A stretch of DNA of 64,000 nucleotides from Papilionanthe hookeriana x Papilionanthe teres (GCA_022702705.1 CM040430.1:70631982-70695981), one strand, 5' to 3'. Shown: positions 1-11,612, numbered from the stretch's first letter. Notes: generated from the letters alone by a model not told the origin. Translations and numbers: made by a program.

Positions 1-4
1 TTTA

Positions 5-793
5 ATGGAAGACGATTTTAAACCTACTATTAAACCTCAAAGAAGATTAAATCCTATCATGAAAGAGGTTGTTAAAAAAGAAATTTTAAAATGGTTAGAT
101 GCTGGAATTATTTATCCTATTTCGGATAGCCAATGGGTAAGTCCTATTCATTGTGTTCTGAAGAAAGGAGGAATAACACTCATTGTAAATGATAAAAATG
201 AACTAATTCCTACAAGACAAGTTACTGGATGGCGAATTTGTATTGATTATTGGAAATTAAATGAATCCACTAGAAAGGATCATTTTCCTTTACCTTTCTT
301 GGATCAAATGCTTGATAAATTAGCTGGACACTCATATTTCTATTTTCTGGATGGATATTCTGGTTATCATCAATTACCTGTCGCTCCTGAGGACCAAGAG
401 AAAACAATATTTACAAGTCCTTATGGAACATTTGCGTTTAGAAGAATGTCTTTCGGTTTATGCAATGCACCTGCAACTTTTCAAAGATGTATGATGTCAA
501 TATTTTGTGATTTGATTGAAAAAGAAATTGAAATATTTATGGATGATTTTTCAGTCTTTGGAACTTCTTTTGAATCTTGTTTGGAAAATATTTCCAAAGT
601 TCTGAAAATATGTGAAGAAACAAATTTAGTTCTGAACTGGGAAAAATGTCAATTTATGGTCACAGAAGGCATTGTACTTGGTCACAAATTTTCACAAAAA
701 GGGATGGAAGTTGATCAAGAAAAAGTGAAAATTATTCTTGAACTGCAACCACCTACTACTATTACTCAAGTGAAGTTTTCTGGGTCATGCTAG
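5..793 (+). pseudogene. Athila-type reverse transcriptase (pol fragment)
   Basis: This 262-codon open stretch covers the RT fingers and palm. Visible motifs include GWRICIDY, FYFLDGYSGYHQ, SFGLCNAPATFQRCM and the catalytic FMDDFSVFG, where Athila elements have FMDD in place of the YxDD of most RTs. Near the C-terminus the VLGHKFSQKGMEVDQEKV stretch is the usual connection region. The frame breaks at about 775-780: the coding potential continues at once in another frame into RNase H, so a small indel truncates it. The true start is upstream of the window. In a living element it would copy the element RNA into cDNA in virus-like particles. Confidence 0.9.
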
Positions 794-795
794 AT

Positions 796-1574
796 TTTAT
801 GGAAGATATATAAAGGATTTTTCTAAAATTGCTAAACCTCTTAGTCATTTATTGGAAAAAGAAGTTAAATTTGAATTTAATGAAGATTGTATTAATGCTT
901 TCAATATTTTAAAAGAAAAATTAATAACTGCACCTATAATTATTACACCTAATTGGAATAAACCCTTTGAATTAATGTGTGATGCAAGTGATTTTACAAT
1001 TGGAGCTCTATTGGGAAAAAAATATGAGAAAATTTTCAAAGTTATATATTATGCTAGTAAAATTCTTTCTGAAACTAAAAGAAATTACACTACTACTGAC
1101 AAAGAGCTTTTAGTTATAGTCTATGCGTTTGATAAATTTAGACCTTATCTTCTTGGTACTACATGCATAATTCATATTGATCATTCCGCTATTAAATATT
1201 TAATGACAAAAAAAGATGCTAAGCCTAGACTGATAAGATGGGTTTTACTTCTACAAGATATTGATTTCCAAATAGTGGATAGAAAAGGAACTGATAACCA
1301 AATTGCTGATCATTTATTTAGAATTAAGAATGATGTTATTACTGAGGAAAATATAAATGAGAAATTTTCTGATGAACATTTATATGTTATTCAAGGATGC
1401 CAAACACCTTGGTATGTGGATATAGTTAATTATTTAGTTAGCAATATTCTACCTTATGGAATGAATAACAAATATATTAAGAAATTTAAAAATGATACTA
1501 AATCTTATATTTGGGAAGATCCTCATTTATTTAAATTAGGAAGAGATTCTGTAATTCAAAGATGTGCCTTATGA
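796..1574 (+). pseudogene. Athila-type RNase H and start of integrase
   Basis: After the frameshift near 778 the polyprotein continues in a second frame. The RT connection is followed by an RNase H with FELMCDASDFTIGALLG (first catalytic Asp), YTTTDKELLVIVYAFDKF (catalytic Glu region) and IHIDHSAIKYL. The fold ends at VDRKGTDNQIADHLFRI, after which the spacer to integrase begins. A second indel near 1565 ends this open stretch, and the integrase zinc-binding region resumes in another frame. Family assignment is secure. The product would be non-functional because it is separated from both RT and integrase. Confidence 0.85.
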
Positions 1575-2693
1575 AGAAACTTTTGCTATTATTCAAAAAT
1601 GTCATGATTCCGATTTTGGAGGACACTTTGGAGTAGATAAAACTACATTTAAAATTTTAAATTCAGGATTTATTGGCCTGCCTTGTTCAAGGATGTGAGA
1701 TATTATGTGAAAACATGTGATCGATGTCAAAGGATGGAAAATATATCTAGAAAAGATGAAATGCCATAAAACTACATATTGGAAGTTGAAATTTTTTATA
1801 TACGGGGTTTAGACTTTATGGGACCATTTGTACCATCATCTGGAAAGATTTATATTTTATTAGCAGTTGATTATGTTTTAAAGTAGATTGAAGCTGTAGC
1901 TTTACCTAACTGTGATTCCCAAAGTGTTTCAAAATTTTTAAAGAAAATGATTTTTTCAAGATTTGGAATGCCTAAGGTAATTATCATAGATGGTGGAAGT
2001 CATTTTAGAAATATAAGAATTCAATTATTACTGAACAAATTTGGAATAAAACACAGAAGTGCAACTGCGTATCACCCTCAAACAAGTGGAACGACTGATG
2101 TATCAAATAGAGAAATTAAAAGAATTTTAGAGAAGACTGTTAATCCTAAAAGAACCGATTGGGTTGATAGACTTGATTCTGCATAATGGGCTTATAGAAC
2201 AGCTTATAAGACACCAATCGGAATGTCACCTTACCGGTTAATTTATGGTTAACATTGTCACTTACCTGTTGAACTTGAACATAAAGCATATTGGGCGATA
2301 AAGGAGTTTAATTTTGATTTGAATACTGCAGAAGAAAAACGATTATTACAATTAAATGAGATGGATGAAATAAGAAATGAATCATATGAGAATGCAAAAA
2401 TTTATAAAGAGAAAATGATGATGTTACATGAAAAAAAGATTTCAGGAAAAATATTCGAGCCTGGACAAGAAGTATTATTATTTAATACTCGTTTAAGATT
2501 TCTTCCTCGAAAATTAAGATCTAAATGGATAGGACCATATATAATTAAGAAAGTATACCATTATGGAGCTGTGGATATTAAAGACCCCAAAACAGGAAAA
2601 ATATTTAAAGTTAACGGATTAAGATTGAAGCCTTATTTGGGAGACATTAAAATGATTTATAAAGAGGCTTACGAGTTGAGTCTACCTGATTAA
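1575..2693 (+). pseudogene. Athila-type integrase, broken
   Basis: Integrase is spread over several interrupted stretches. About 1590-1740 encodes a His-His-Cys-Cys zinc region (CHDSDFGGHFG, then CDRCQRM). The catalytic core shows GLDFMGPF (first Asp), IIIDGGSHF (second Asp, about 1990) and SNREIKR (Glu, about 2110), so the DDE triad can still be read. The C-terminal part (2319-2693) is a basic GPY-like region containing RSKWIGPYIIKKVYHYGAVDI. In-frame stops occur near 1770, 1886 and 2184 and in the stretch that follows. The protein would insert element cDNA into chromosomes; this copy cannot. Confidence 0.85.
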
Positions 2694-3317
2694 AGACTTA
2701 AATAGGTCGGGCTGACGATGTTAAACCAAGCGCTTTGTGGGACGCAACCCATAATTATTTTTGTGTGTTTTTAGATTTTTTTATGTAAGGTTATGCCTCG
2801 GTCTTGATTAATTTTATATAACTTTAGAAAATTGGACGCTACAAGTATTCATTGACTTTAGCTAAAAATTATCTCGAAGTATATAAAGTTTTGACTTTGG
2901 ATCACTCCATTTCATATGTGAGTAAAAAGGAGATCAAGTTAACCTTCATTATGATTGTTTATAATTTGTGTTACTAAGTCTATATTGATCTTACCATTCT
3001 AATTTACCTATTTTGGAGAACAAAACTTTGAAATTTGATGATAGGCGAAACGGAGTCAAATATGGTTCTGGCGCCTAGGCGCCGAAATTTGGTGCCTAAG
3101 CGGCAGAGTAAAACTGTGTATCAATGGGTCAGGCACCTAGGCGCCAGATTTGGCGGCTAAGCGCCATAGTTACTGGATCGTGTAAAAACTGAAAATTTTT
3201 AGTTTTTCACACGATTTTCTTCTTTAAATTACCCCATCTTCGTCCCCAATCCCTAAGCAATCCAAATAGAGACCTAGACACTTCATTCTTGAGAGATTAG
3301 AGAGGATTTTTGAAGAA
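2694..3317 (+). other. Post-pol spacer with conserved Athila segment and palindromes
   Basis: No gene. Directly after the pol stop lies a stretch of the form CAAGCGCTTTGTGGGACGCA (2728-2747), which I recognise as a segment conserved after pol in many plant Athila-type elements. Its role is unknown to me. Two clusters of the GGCGCCTAGGCGCC palindrome and decayed versions follow at 3070-3106 and about 3131-3172. Confidence 0.6.
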
Positions 3318-3677
3318 ATGGAGAGAAGAAATCTTGGAGAAGAGGCTAGAGACAAAGTTTCAAAGAATCCTCAACCCTACTTCAATGGTTTTATCGCTGT
3401 AAGTTTAGAGAAAATTTCAAGTCGTCTAGATAAATTTGAAGCAGAATTCAAAAGTATTGGAGATCGCCTCCATGAGATGTATCATCAAATTGAACATCTG
3501 GAATGGCAGGTGAAGCTTGAATTTGATTATCTAGCGGCTTATAAAGATGCTCAAGTGGAGATGTATGTGAAGAACAAAAGGATCGACGAGAAAACGGCTA
3601 CGAATTTTCTGAGGGCGTTAGCATTCTTTCTAAATAGACCTAGTAATCTTCCTTGCGAAGAGAATGGAAATTTCTAA
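3318..3677 (+). CDS. Hypothetical 119-aa coiled-coil protein in the Athila element
   Basis: This intact ATG-started ORF lies between pol and the env-position ORF. I do not recognise a family. Residues about 30-85 are rich in charged residues with heptad-spaced hydrophobics (ISSRLDKFEAEFKSIGDRL, then MYHQIEHLEWQVKLEFDYL), which suggests a coiled coil. There is no signal peptide or membrane segment. It is uninterrupted while pol and the ORF downstream are full of stops, but at this length that could be chance. It may be a remnant of a larger accessory protein, or non-coding. Confidence 0.35.
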   Translation: MERRNLGEEARDKVSKNPQPYFNGFIAVSLEKISSRLDKFEAEFKSIGDRLHEMYHQIEHLEWQVKLEFDYLAAYKDAQVEMYVKNKRIDEKTATNFLRALAFFLNRPSNLPCEENGNF

Positions 3678-4459
3678 TTTGAAGATTAGACGAGTTATTG
3701 TGGTCCGATCTAGACTTTTATTAGTGTGTCGTTGTATCAATTTAGTAAATCGAATGTGTTGTTTGTGTGTTTGATTTATTGTTCAATGTGTGTTGTATTT
3801 GCTTTGAAATTGTGTAGTTTGATTTTTTGTTAGGACTTGAATCAAATTAATATACTTATCTGTATTGTATTGAGACAAAATTTATGATTATGAATGGAAT
3901 TAGAAGAGTTTAATTTAAACCTTGTGTTTAATTGGTGGATTTAATTCGTAATTTTTAAAATTTTTGGGAAATATTTTGGAAGTTGAAACTCGAAGCACTA
4001 CTCTAATATGAGTAAATTAGAAGTTGAATTTATGAGTTTTGGTGAAAAATAAAATTTTTAAAGTGATTTTTGTGAAAGGCGAGTCTGCCGCCTAGGCGCC
4101 AGAATTCGGCGCTTAGGTGCCGGTTCAGCCTGCTTACCGAAAATTAGGCCTAAGCTTCATCCCCTTCCTCTTTTTCATAAAAATACACCCCCTAGATCCT
4201 TCTTGAGGTCAATAAATCAAGTTTTTGAGCCCGAAATCACTTGATTTCTTCATCTCGAGGTCAGATCTACCCTCAAATCCATTTATTTTTTATTCTTACC
4301 ATATTTTTTCTTATTTTTTGCTAAAAACTGAAATTTTGAGAAAAATTTTGATTTTTAAAGTTTCTCCATGGATTTTTAAACTCATTCTAAGTTTCTCAAG
4401 CTTAAAAAGAGTTTAAATTTTTTATTCCTAAATTTATTTGTGTTCTCTTTCACATTTAG
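3678..4459 (+). other. AT-rich spacer ending in a splice-acceptor-like site
   Basis: No convincing gene; a 63-codon open stretch at 4225-4416 is AT-rich and featureless. A paired-palindrome cluster occurs at about 4084-4123. The final 30 bases before the next ATG are pyrimidine-rich and end in CTCTTTCACATTTAG directly in front of ATG, which matches a plant 3' splice site. Confidence 0.5.
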
Positions 4460-5620
4460 ATGGCATCAAAATCTAAGCGAGGAAAGGCACGAGAAAATTT
4501 CGAGAGCAGCAAATCTTCAACTGTGGCAGCGAATTTTCGTTATCACGAATTTACGACGTCAATAAAGTTTATCTCGGAGCGCAGTTTTTACAATCATGGT
4601 GACATGATCAAGAACACGATCGTTGCACACAACTGGAAACAATTATGTTATTTCACTGCTGTTGCCGTTATTCCTATTGTACGAGAATTTTATGCCAACT
4701 TTTTGGATGCGGAAGACTACGAAGTCTTCATTAGAGGTGTCGGAGTAGAATTTACTCCAGAACGGATCAATATTTTCTACAACCTGCCACCTACCATCGA
4801 GTGCTACTATTCTGATTTATCTCCATCTGAGGGAGATCTTGAGATGATTATTACATATCTGACTGATGGCACTGGAACTTGGAAGATCCGGAACGACAAA
4901 CCGGTAAACTTCAAATCTTCTAAGCTAAATGGTATTTCAAAGGCATGACAGTATTTTATTTCTGCTAGATTTCTGACTTCCAACCACCTGAGTGAAGTTA
5001 CCAGAGATCGAGCTATCCTGAACTACTGCATTCAGGAGAGGAAGCCGATAGATGTTGGCAGTATTATTTATGATTCAGTGGAATCGATTGCTAGATCCAG
5101 CACTTCTGTGGGATTAGGATTCCCATCCTTGACTCATTCTTTATGCATGAGCAATGGAGTTTCTGCTGATATATCAGAGGAGAAGTTGAAGACTACTAAG
5201 CCAATTAGGTAGGAGAGTGTTAGCATTTATAATCATCTTCGAGGGAAGAGATCTATTGGTCCTTCTACTTCTATACCTACTCCAGGTAGAGCTTCTACAT
5301 CTAGACCTTCTACTACTACTGCTGAGCCACCATCTAGTTTCTAGGAATCGATGCATGATCAATTTCTGGAGCAGTAGAATGAGTTATTTCTAACTCCCTA
5401 CAGAGTTGATACTATAGACAAGAAGATTGATCATTTATCTGAGTTTACCCAAAGGAAAAGTGAGTATGACGCTGAGTATTCAAAGTCTTTAGTGAGATTC
5501 TTGAAGGGTGAGCATGATGTTAAGTTTCCTACCTGTCCTAAATTTTCACCATATGTTGATCCAGAGGATGTGGAGTTTTTATTTGGTGATGACGATGACG
5601 AGGCTACAGATAGTGATTAG
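4460..5620 (+). pseudogene. Env-position ORF of Athila-like element, four premature stops
   Basis: One reading frame of 386 codons runs from the ATG at 4460 to TAG at 5618-5620, interrupted by stops at 4946 (TGA), 5210, 5342 and 5375 (all TAG), with no frameshift. The first part contains VREFYANFLDAEDYEVFIRG, and after the first stop TSNHLSEVTRDRAILNYCI. This pattern matches the putative plant transposon protein domain found with Athila-like elements. The rest is a Ser/Thr/Pro-rich linker and an acidic C-terminus (FGDDDDEATDSD). Function is unknown; no transmembrane or signal segment is evident, so calling it an envelope would be unsupported. The ATG follows a splice-acceptor-like sequence, consistent with expression from a spliced RNA. 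Confidence 0.7.
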
Positions 5621-5906
5621 TAGCTTGATTTACCTCTGAGATGTGGTGATTCTGTTGTTAGTTTAATTCTTGTTTGCTAGTGTTGTTTGTTGTTTGTTGT
5701 TTGTTAGTGTAGATTTGTTTATGAAACTTTGTGTGGATTGTTTGATGTTGAGACTGTTTTAAATATTTAGTGTATTGTGTTGAAGACTTAAATTCAGATG
5801 AATTAATGTTTATTTCTGTTTCGGCCTACTGTTTAGTATTCTTAAATAGTTAGTAATGTTTTTCTGTTTCTGTTACTATTAGTAGTGTAGTCATTTAATT
5901 CAGACT

Positions 5907-5989
<83 letters not shown>

Positions 5990-7030
5990 GATGAGCCTAC
6001 TTACTATTATATATGCTTCGTGATTTCAGTAATATTTATAAAAAGCATGTGTAGAAGTAAATTTTTCTTTTTAGATTATTTTTACATACTTATTAAAATT
6101 CCTTTTTAAATTATACCTTTCTTTCTCTCAAACTTTAATTTTTTTTCATGATATACCAAAACTTAAGTTTGGGGGAAGGGAAAATACATGCAAATTTAAA
6201 TTTTATTTGTCCTTAATGAACTAATATTTTCTAAAAAAAAATTAACATAACATAAGGAATGAAGAATCTATCTAAGATCATTTAAATTTTTGAAATTATA
6301 AATAATTTAGTAGACTTAACCAAAATTTTAATAACTTTGATTGATTTTAAGAATAGAATTATTCAACTTAAAGAAGAGTATGATTAGGAAATTTTTCTAT
6401 TCATAGTAGAAATAATTGAATTTTAGAAGTATTAAGAAATCAAAAATTATAACATGAAAAAGAAAATATTGAAATTCTTTTTGAAATCTATTCATGTTAT
6501 AGTAAATAAGTAAAAATGTAAAAGTTTGAAAATATAAGTTAAAGATAACAAAGTTCAAAACCATTAACAGGCTATCCAGATATAGTAATCCTCTCTGTAA
6601 AAATAAATTAAAAAAAATAAAAAAAAGAAAGAGAGGGGAAGCTTGAGGAAATGCCAAATCAAAAATTGGCTTCACTTCAATTAGCTTATAAGAAAAAATA
6701 CTGATTACATATTTTACTTAATTTTTATGCATGTATCGTTATTAGAAAAGATTTTCATGAAGATCTTTTTCTTGTAAATAATTTATGTGATCTTAATATA
6801 ATAAACTACAATTTTTTTCGAAGAGAATGAATATTTTTGAAATCTTATGATTTGGTAGCTAAATATTTTTTAAATTCTTAAAACTAAACTTAGTTAGTTA
6901 AATTTAGTTAATGATTTACTAAAGCCTTTATAAAATCAAAAATTATAAGAAATCTTAAATAATTACCTTTTATTCCAATTGTTATATATTTTATATAGTA
7001 AAGAGGGTTACTTGAGGACAAGTAACGTTT
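5621..7030 (+). other. Athila-like 3' noncoding tail
   Basis: AT-rich with no gene. It holds the AT microsatellite at 5911-5987 and a first polypurine-like run AAGTTTGGGGGAAGGGAAAA at 6165-6184, some 860 bases before the proper tract next to the LTR. Open stretches here are low-complexity. Confidence 0.6.
5911..5987. repeat. (AT)n microsatellite
   Basis: About 38 uninterrupted AT units in the noncoding tail of the Athila-like element. Confidence 0.97.
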
Positions 7031-7045
7031 AAGTTTGGGGAATTT
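7031..7045 (+). other. Polypurine tract of Athila-like element
   Basis: AAGTTTGGGGAATTT lies directly before the LTR start TGATC. A purine run ending just at the LTR is the expected plus-strand primer site. Confidence 0.75.
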
Positions 7046-8895
7046 TGATCAATGAAAAAAAAACCTATTTTTATGCCTTGATTTTTATCAAATTTTTAAG
7101 GATATTATGCTTTAATGAAAGGTATTTTTGTTTTTTGGATGTAGGTGATGCAAAAATGTCCAAGAAGGAAAAACGATGAAAAAGGAGCAAAAAGGAGCAA
7201 AAATGGAGCCAAAACGTAAAATTGTTAAAATAATTGGCCTGGCAAGTAGGTGCCAGAATCCAGCGCCTAAGCGCCAGTTCGATACAGAATTCTGTAAGAT
7301 TTTTGACGACTTTTGACAGTTATTTTGATGGTGTTAGCGTTTATTGGAACATCTAGAAGATTGGTAGTTATTCCTGGATTATAGGACATGTGATACATTG
7401 TATTTGGACGCTTGGAAACGGTTAGGATCGCGAAGAGGTGCGATCCAAAGAGAAGAGGTGCGAAGAACTGGACGCAGAGTCCGGCGCCTAGGCGCTGGAT
7501 TCCGGCACCTAGGCGCCGTACACACCTTCTAGAAGATTCATTGAACATGGACACATTTTGAAGAGGTGCCTCAAAGCAACCCTTGAAGCCTCTAAATAGG
7601 AGGCTACTCTTTTAGAGAAAAACACCCACAACCCAAGCAAAAACTACCAACGCCCAACCTAGTCCCATAGTTCCATTTAGAGAGAGAAATTAGAGAAATA
7701 TTTTAAGGGCCATATTTGTAGTTTTTTTTATTATTTAGTGAGTTTATTTTAAAGTTTGTATTAAGAGTATTTGAAGAGTCGATGCTTTTGAAGTCTATTT
7801 ACTTTGGAGTTAGAAGGATTCAGAGGTTCAGTTGGAGAAACACTTGAGATAAGTACTTGTATTTTGATTCAAAGTTTTATTTATATGTTTTGTTGTTTAA
7901 ATTCAATGTGTTCTCAGTAGTTACTTTACTTTCTCTTTTCAATTATGTAAAGTTAAATTAGATAATATAAAATTCGTTGGAGAATTAAAAACTATATATA
8001 TTTTTTAAACATTGTGATGATATTAATACCGGATCTTAATTTACTATTTAAATTGGCCATTTAAATTGTTAAAATCTGTTGAAGTGTTTTGAGACCTAGA
8101 AGGAGATGAATTTTTAACTAGTAGATATCACATGAATCCTTGGGTAGTTGAAGGCCTTGTGCGGGTTATTCAAGGTGAAGTGCAAATAAATAGGAAGATA
8201 TTATTTAATGGGCGTAGAATTGATAAGTTTTTAGAGTGACATGCTAAATTCTTGTAATTTGGTTTATAGAGAAGGAAAGGGTCACTAGTAGGGCCGACCA
8301 TAGCCACCCTTGGACATCTAGTAGTGTGAGGCTAGAATAACCCATTCTACTAACAATACATCCAGACCTGATCTATAGATTAGCCAATGTTCTTTATACT
8401 ATCGAGCGAAGGTAAATAATAGGAATGCTTCTATTTGGCACAATACCATAAATTTATATTCTCCACGAATATTACATTATCTAAAAAATCTTGGATTAAT
8501 TGAAAGGAAGAAAGTTGTTTGCTTATTTTTATTTACATCAATCATTACTTATTTACTACTTTATTTCTGTATCTAGTAAATTAAATATCAACTTTTTAAC
8601 TTTAAAAGAAATACATAAAAATAAAATCAAAATATTTAAAAAAATCTATGATCCTCCTTGTGGGATCGATACTGGAGTCTTTATTTAAAGTCCTATATTA
8701 CTTGAAGCGATACATATACTTGCGTAGTACCCCTAGTGTGTAAAATATTTTCCATAAAATTATATTTATATACACTAGCCGCTATTATTGTTTAGTCAAA
8801 GTATTGGCTATAACATATTTGTGATAGCATAAATTACTGCATTGTTTGGCGATTTCAAACCAATTTTTTGGTGCATTGCTGCGGATCGAGGGTCA
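7046..8895 (+). repeat. 3' LTR of Athila-like element (1850 bp)
   Basis: Starts TGATCAATG and ends GAGGGTCA, matching termini seen in the solo LTRs at 19541-21795 (reverse) and 26047-27822. Paired GGCGCC-type palindromes lie at about 7240-7280 and 7480-7520. CTCTAAATAGGAGGC near 7590 is at the position of the TATAAATAG box of the related LTRs, probably mutated. A conserved block near 8700-8750 (TACTTGCGTAGTACCCC) recurs in all copies. The five bases after it (CCCCT) would be the duplication if the left end were visible. Confidence 0.88.
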
Positions 8896-9060
8896 CCCCT
8901 TTTGAGGTTAGTACCTAAATTCTGATTCTGCCTTCTCGGGATCAGTACCGAAATTCAAATTCCGATGTCTTCTGAGATTGGTACCTAAATTCTGATTCTC
9001 ACTCCGAGGCCGGTACTTAAATTTCAGTCCTCACCCCCCTTTCTAATTTAAACTCAGCTT
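8896..9060 (+). repeat. Remnant of the TTAGGTACC tandem array in B1 3' UTR
   Basis: Contains GGTTAGTACCTAAATTCTGA and several diverged copies (8905-9030). These are reverse complements of the array unit at 29860-30510 in B2 and occupy the same place relative to the polypurine tract. Confidence 0.7.
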
Positions 9061-9510
9061 TTGTCAATTCCAAATTCCCTTTCAATTCCAATTTCAACTC
9101 AAATTCAATCACAAATTCAAAAACTCCAAAATCAATTTCTAATCAACATCAAAATTAATCATAAACCAAACTTTAATTCAACTCTCAAATCAATTTCAAC
9201 TAATCAAAATTTCAAAACTCATAATCAAAATTCAAAATTCAAAATCAAAATATTAGAACTAAAATTAAAATTTAAAACTTCAATTTAAATCAAACTCAAA
9301 TTCAATCGAATTGAAATTCACCCTCTTAATCCCCAGCGAGAATTCTGGAATTTTCAGCTTCGGAGATTTACATGATACTCCCCAGTGGGAACCTTCTCTA
9401 CTCTTTCTCTGTTCGGTTCTAAATGTGTGGACTTGGAATGTTTGTGTTGGTCTGTTGATCTCTTCGGTCAATGCCAATACGCGCAATGTGCTTGGTCAGC
9501 ACACCACACT
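9061..9510 (+). other. B1 3' UTR, no gene
   Basis: Low-complexity CAA/AAT-rich sequence to about 9300, then a conserved stretch before the polypurine tract that matches the B2 and B3 tails in reverse. Open frames on both strands are compositional. Confidence 0.6.
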
Positions 9511-9525
9511 TATTGGGGGTCCATT
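9511..9525 (+). other. Polypurine tract of B1
   Basis: TATTGGGGGTCCATT directly precedes the LTR start. The same sequence, reversed, borders the B3 LTR at 42741-42755 and the B2 LTR at 29483-29497. Confidence 0.75.
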
Positions 9526-11600
9526 TATTAACCTCATTTTGGGTGAGCTCTGATCTTCCTCTTAGTGCTTAGGATCTAGCCATAGGACTTCTCCTTGATT
9601 ATCCTAGAGGACTAGAGTTGGGACCCACCATTTAGAAACTTCCAGCCACTTCCTCACTCCTCTTGGGACCACACTTCGATGGTTGCAAACCTCTAAATCA
9701 CCTTGGAAGGTTAAAACCACCATATGGAAAACCAATAGTGAGTTGCCATAGGAGTGTTTGGACTTAGGGTAGCCTTGGGTGACTTGAGCTTCTCTTGCAC
9801 ACATAGACACCCCTATGCCACTTAACCCAAACCTTAAAACCCTTCCATCTACGGTTTTTGAAACTCACATGATTGAACCAAAGCTACTGGTTTTTGATTA
9901 AGATGGCTAGGGTCAATATGTGAAGGGTCTTAAGGTGGTTACCTTTTGGCTAGACTTGGTCCCATAGTGGTTGGACTTGGCTAAGTCCATGGCTCATGCT
10001 CCTAAACCCTAATTCGATTTCAAATCACTTTTACACAATTTTGACCCCACTAAAATGGTCACCCCTATTTGAAGTCCCCTTCATTTTTCTAAAATTTCAA
10101 ATTTTGACCCCAGATCCCTAAACCTACTAAGAATTACCTAAATTGCCCCTATAACCACCAAATCAACAAAAAAAAACTCTCCAAAATTCCCCAAAATTTA
10201 CTTAAAATTCCCAAAATTTCTAAAAATCATTTCAAAATAGTTCCCACTTGTTAAATCCACCAAAATACTCCAATACACTCGAAATAACCTTCATATACTC
10301 TAAATACCCCTCTTGGCCCAAAACTCCAAAAATTTCAAAAATTCCCAAAAAACATAAGATTCTCTCAAATATTCCCAATTTCATTTTCTTCAACTACACC
10401 ATAACCCAATTTTGCCAAATTAACCCACTTTCAACCCAAAATCCCAACTTGGCTCACTTAGCCCAAATGGACCCAATGTCAAACCAAATCAACCCAATTG
10501 ACTCCAATTTTGATCAAATTCAATTCCAAACTTTAATTCAACATCCCCAATACAAATTTATATCAAATCCAAGCCCAATTTGGTTCACATTTGAATTCAA
10601 TTTCAACTTTAATCTAAAACCCCCAATTTTAACCTTATGACCCAATTCACCCTAAAATGACCCAAAGCCATTCAATTTTCTCCAAACCAAATCCTAAACT
10701 CTTCCTAACACATTCCGATACCAAACACAAAAATTATTTGGCTAAATTTTTGATTTAAACCCCATGCAAAATCATTTGGAACCAAAGTCCCCAAATATAC
10801 CCTAAAGTTGCCACATGACCTAAAATCTCCAAATTGAATCACCTAAACCCAAAATTTCCACCCAATTTCTATCCTAAACCTTTCATAACAATCAACTACA
10901 TAATTTTAAACCATCAATTAGGCTCTAACCAAGCTCTAATCAAACCTAAATCCAACATAACCCATGGTGACCCAAATTAACCAAACCACCAAAACCCATC
11001 AAATTAACTTCGCAAATCAATTTAAATTCATTTCAAACCTCTTCCATAAACTTTGTGACAATCATTTAAGCCCATTTGATCAATCAATTTAGTCCAAAAC
11101 AAACCCAAACTCAAGCTAGCCCAACCTAAACTCAAACCAACCCATGTGAACACATGATCCAATTAAACCAAACCAAGGCTAATTTGATCAAACCAACCCC
11201 ATGGCAGCCAACCCTAGACCTCCTAAAGTGGGTTTGACCTGACCCAACCCATGCCCCATGAGCCATGGACCAATGGTCCACCAATTTGGGCCAATGGGTT
11301 TAGCCACTTGGCTATGGCTAAGTCCCATCTTTTAACTCACTTTAAGCAAGCTCCCTGTCAAAATTAATTGTACTAAAACCCTCTTCCACTCGTCCTCCAC
11401 ACCTCCTCAGACCTGCCAGTCCTTGCCAGCTGCCCCAACCGCCGAAATAGGCACACCCAAGCGCCCCCCATGGGCTTAAAATTTAAATTTGGAGCTTGGC
11501 AATGAGCAATCCCCTCACCAGCCACCTGGCCTGCTCAGCCATCACCCTAAGAGGCCCAGAACACTCATTACCTGGCCCTGAGCTCCCCTCTCCAGCCATG

Positions 11601-11612
11601 GTTATAAAAGGC
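11601..11612 (+). promoter_or_regulatory. Candidate TATA box in B1 LTR
   Basis: GTTATAAAAGGC lies about 2.08 kb into the LTR and reads in the element's own direction. The same place in B3 has a weaker CTATTTAAAC (minus strand, about 60708-60717 and 40531-40540). Confidence 0.4.

Larger units (their letters stand above)
1..8895 (+). mobile_element. Athila-like Ty3/gypsy retrotransposon, 3' portion
   Basis: The window opens inside pol of a plus-strand Ty3/gypsy element and runs through RT, RNase H, integrase, two further ORFs, a long noncoding tail, a polypurine tract and one LTR. The RT has the FMDDFS active-site variant typical of the Athila lineage, and there is an extra ORF in the env position, also typical. 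gag, protease, primer binding site and 5' LTR lie outside the window. The copy is dead: pol has at least two frameshifts and several stops. Its right flank (from 8896) is the tandem-repeat tail of another element, B1, so it inserted into B1. Lineage call from motifs, not from a phylogeny. Confidence 0.88.

Noticed and set aside
480..560. FMDD in place of YxDD in the Athila RT as a lesion
   Set aside because: FMDDFS is usual for the Athila lineage, so it is not a mutation of this copy.
9061..10640. Long C/A-rich frames (9061-9288, 10248-10640) as proteins
   Set aside because: Low-complexity CAA/CCA-rich LTR and tail sequence; the reverse copies in B2 and B3 do not keep the frames.
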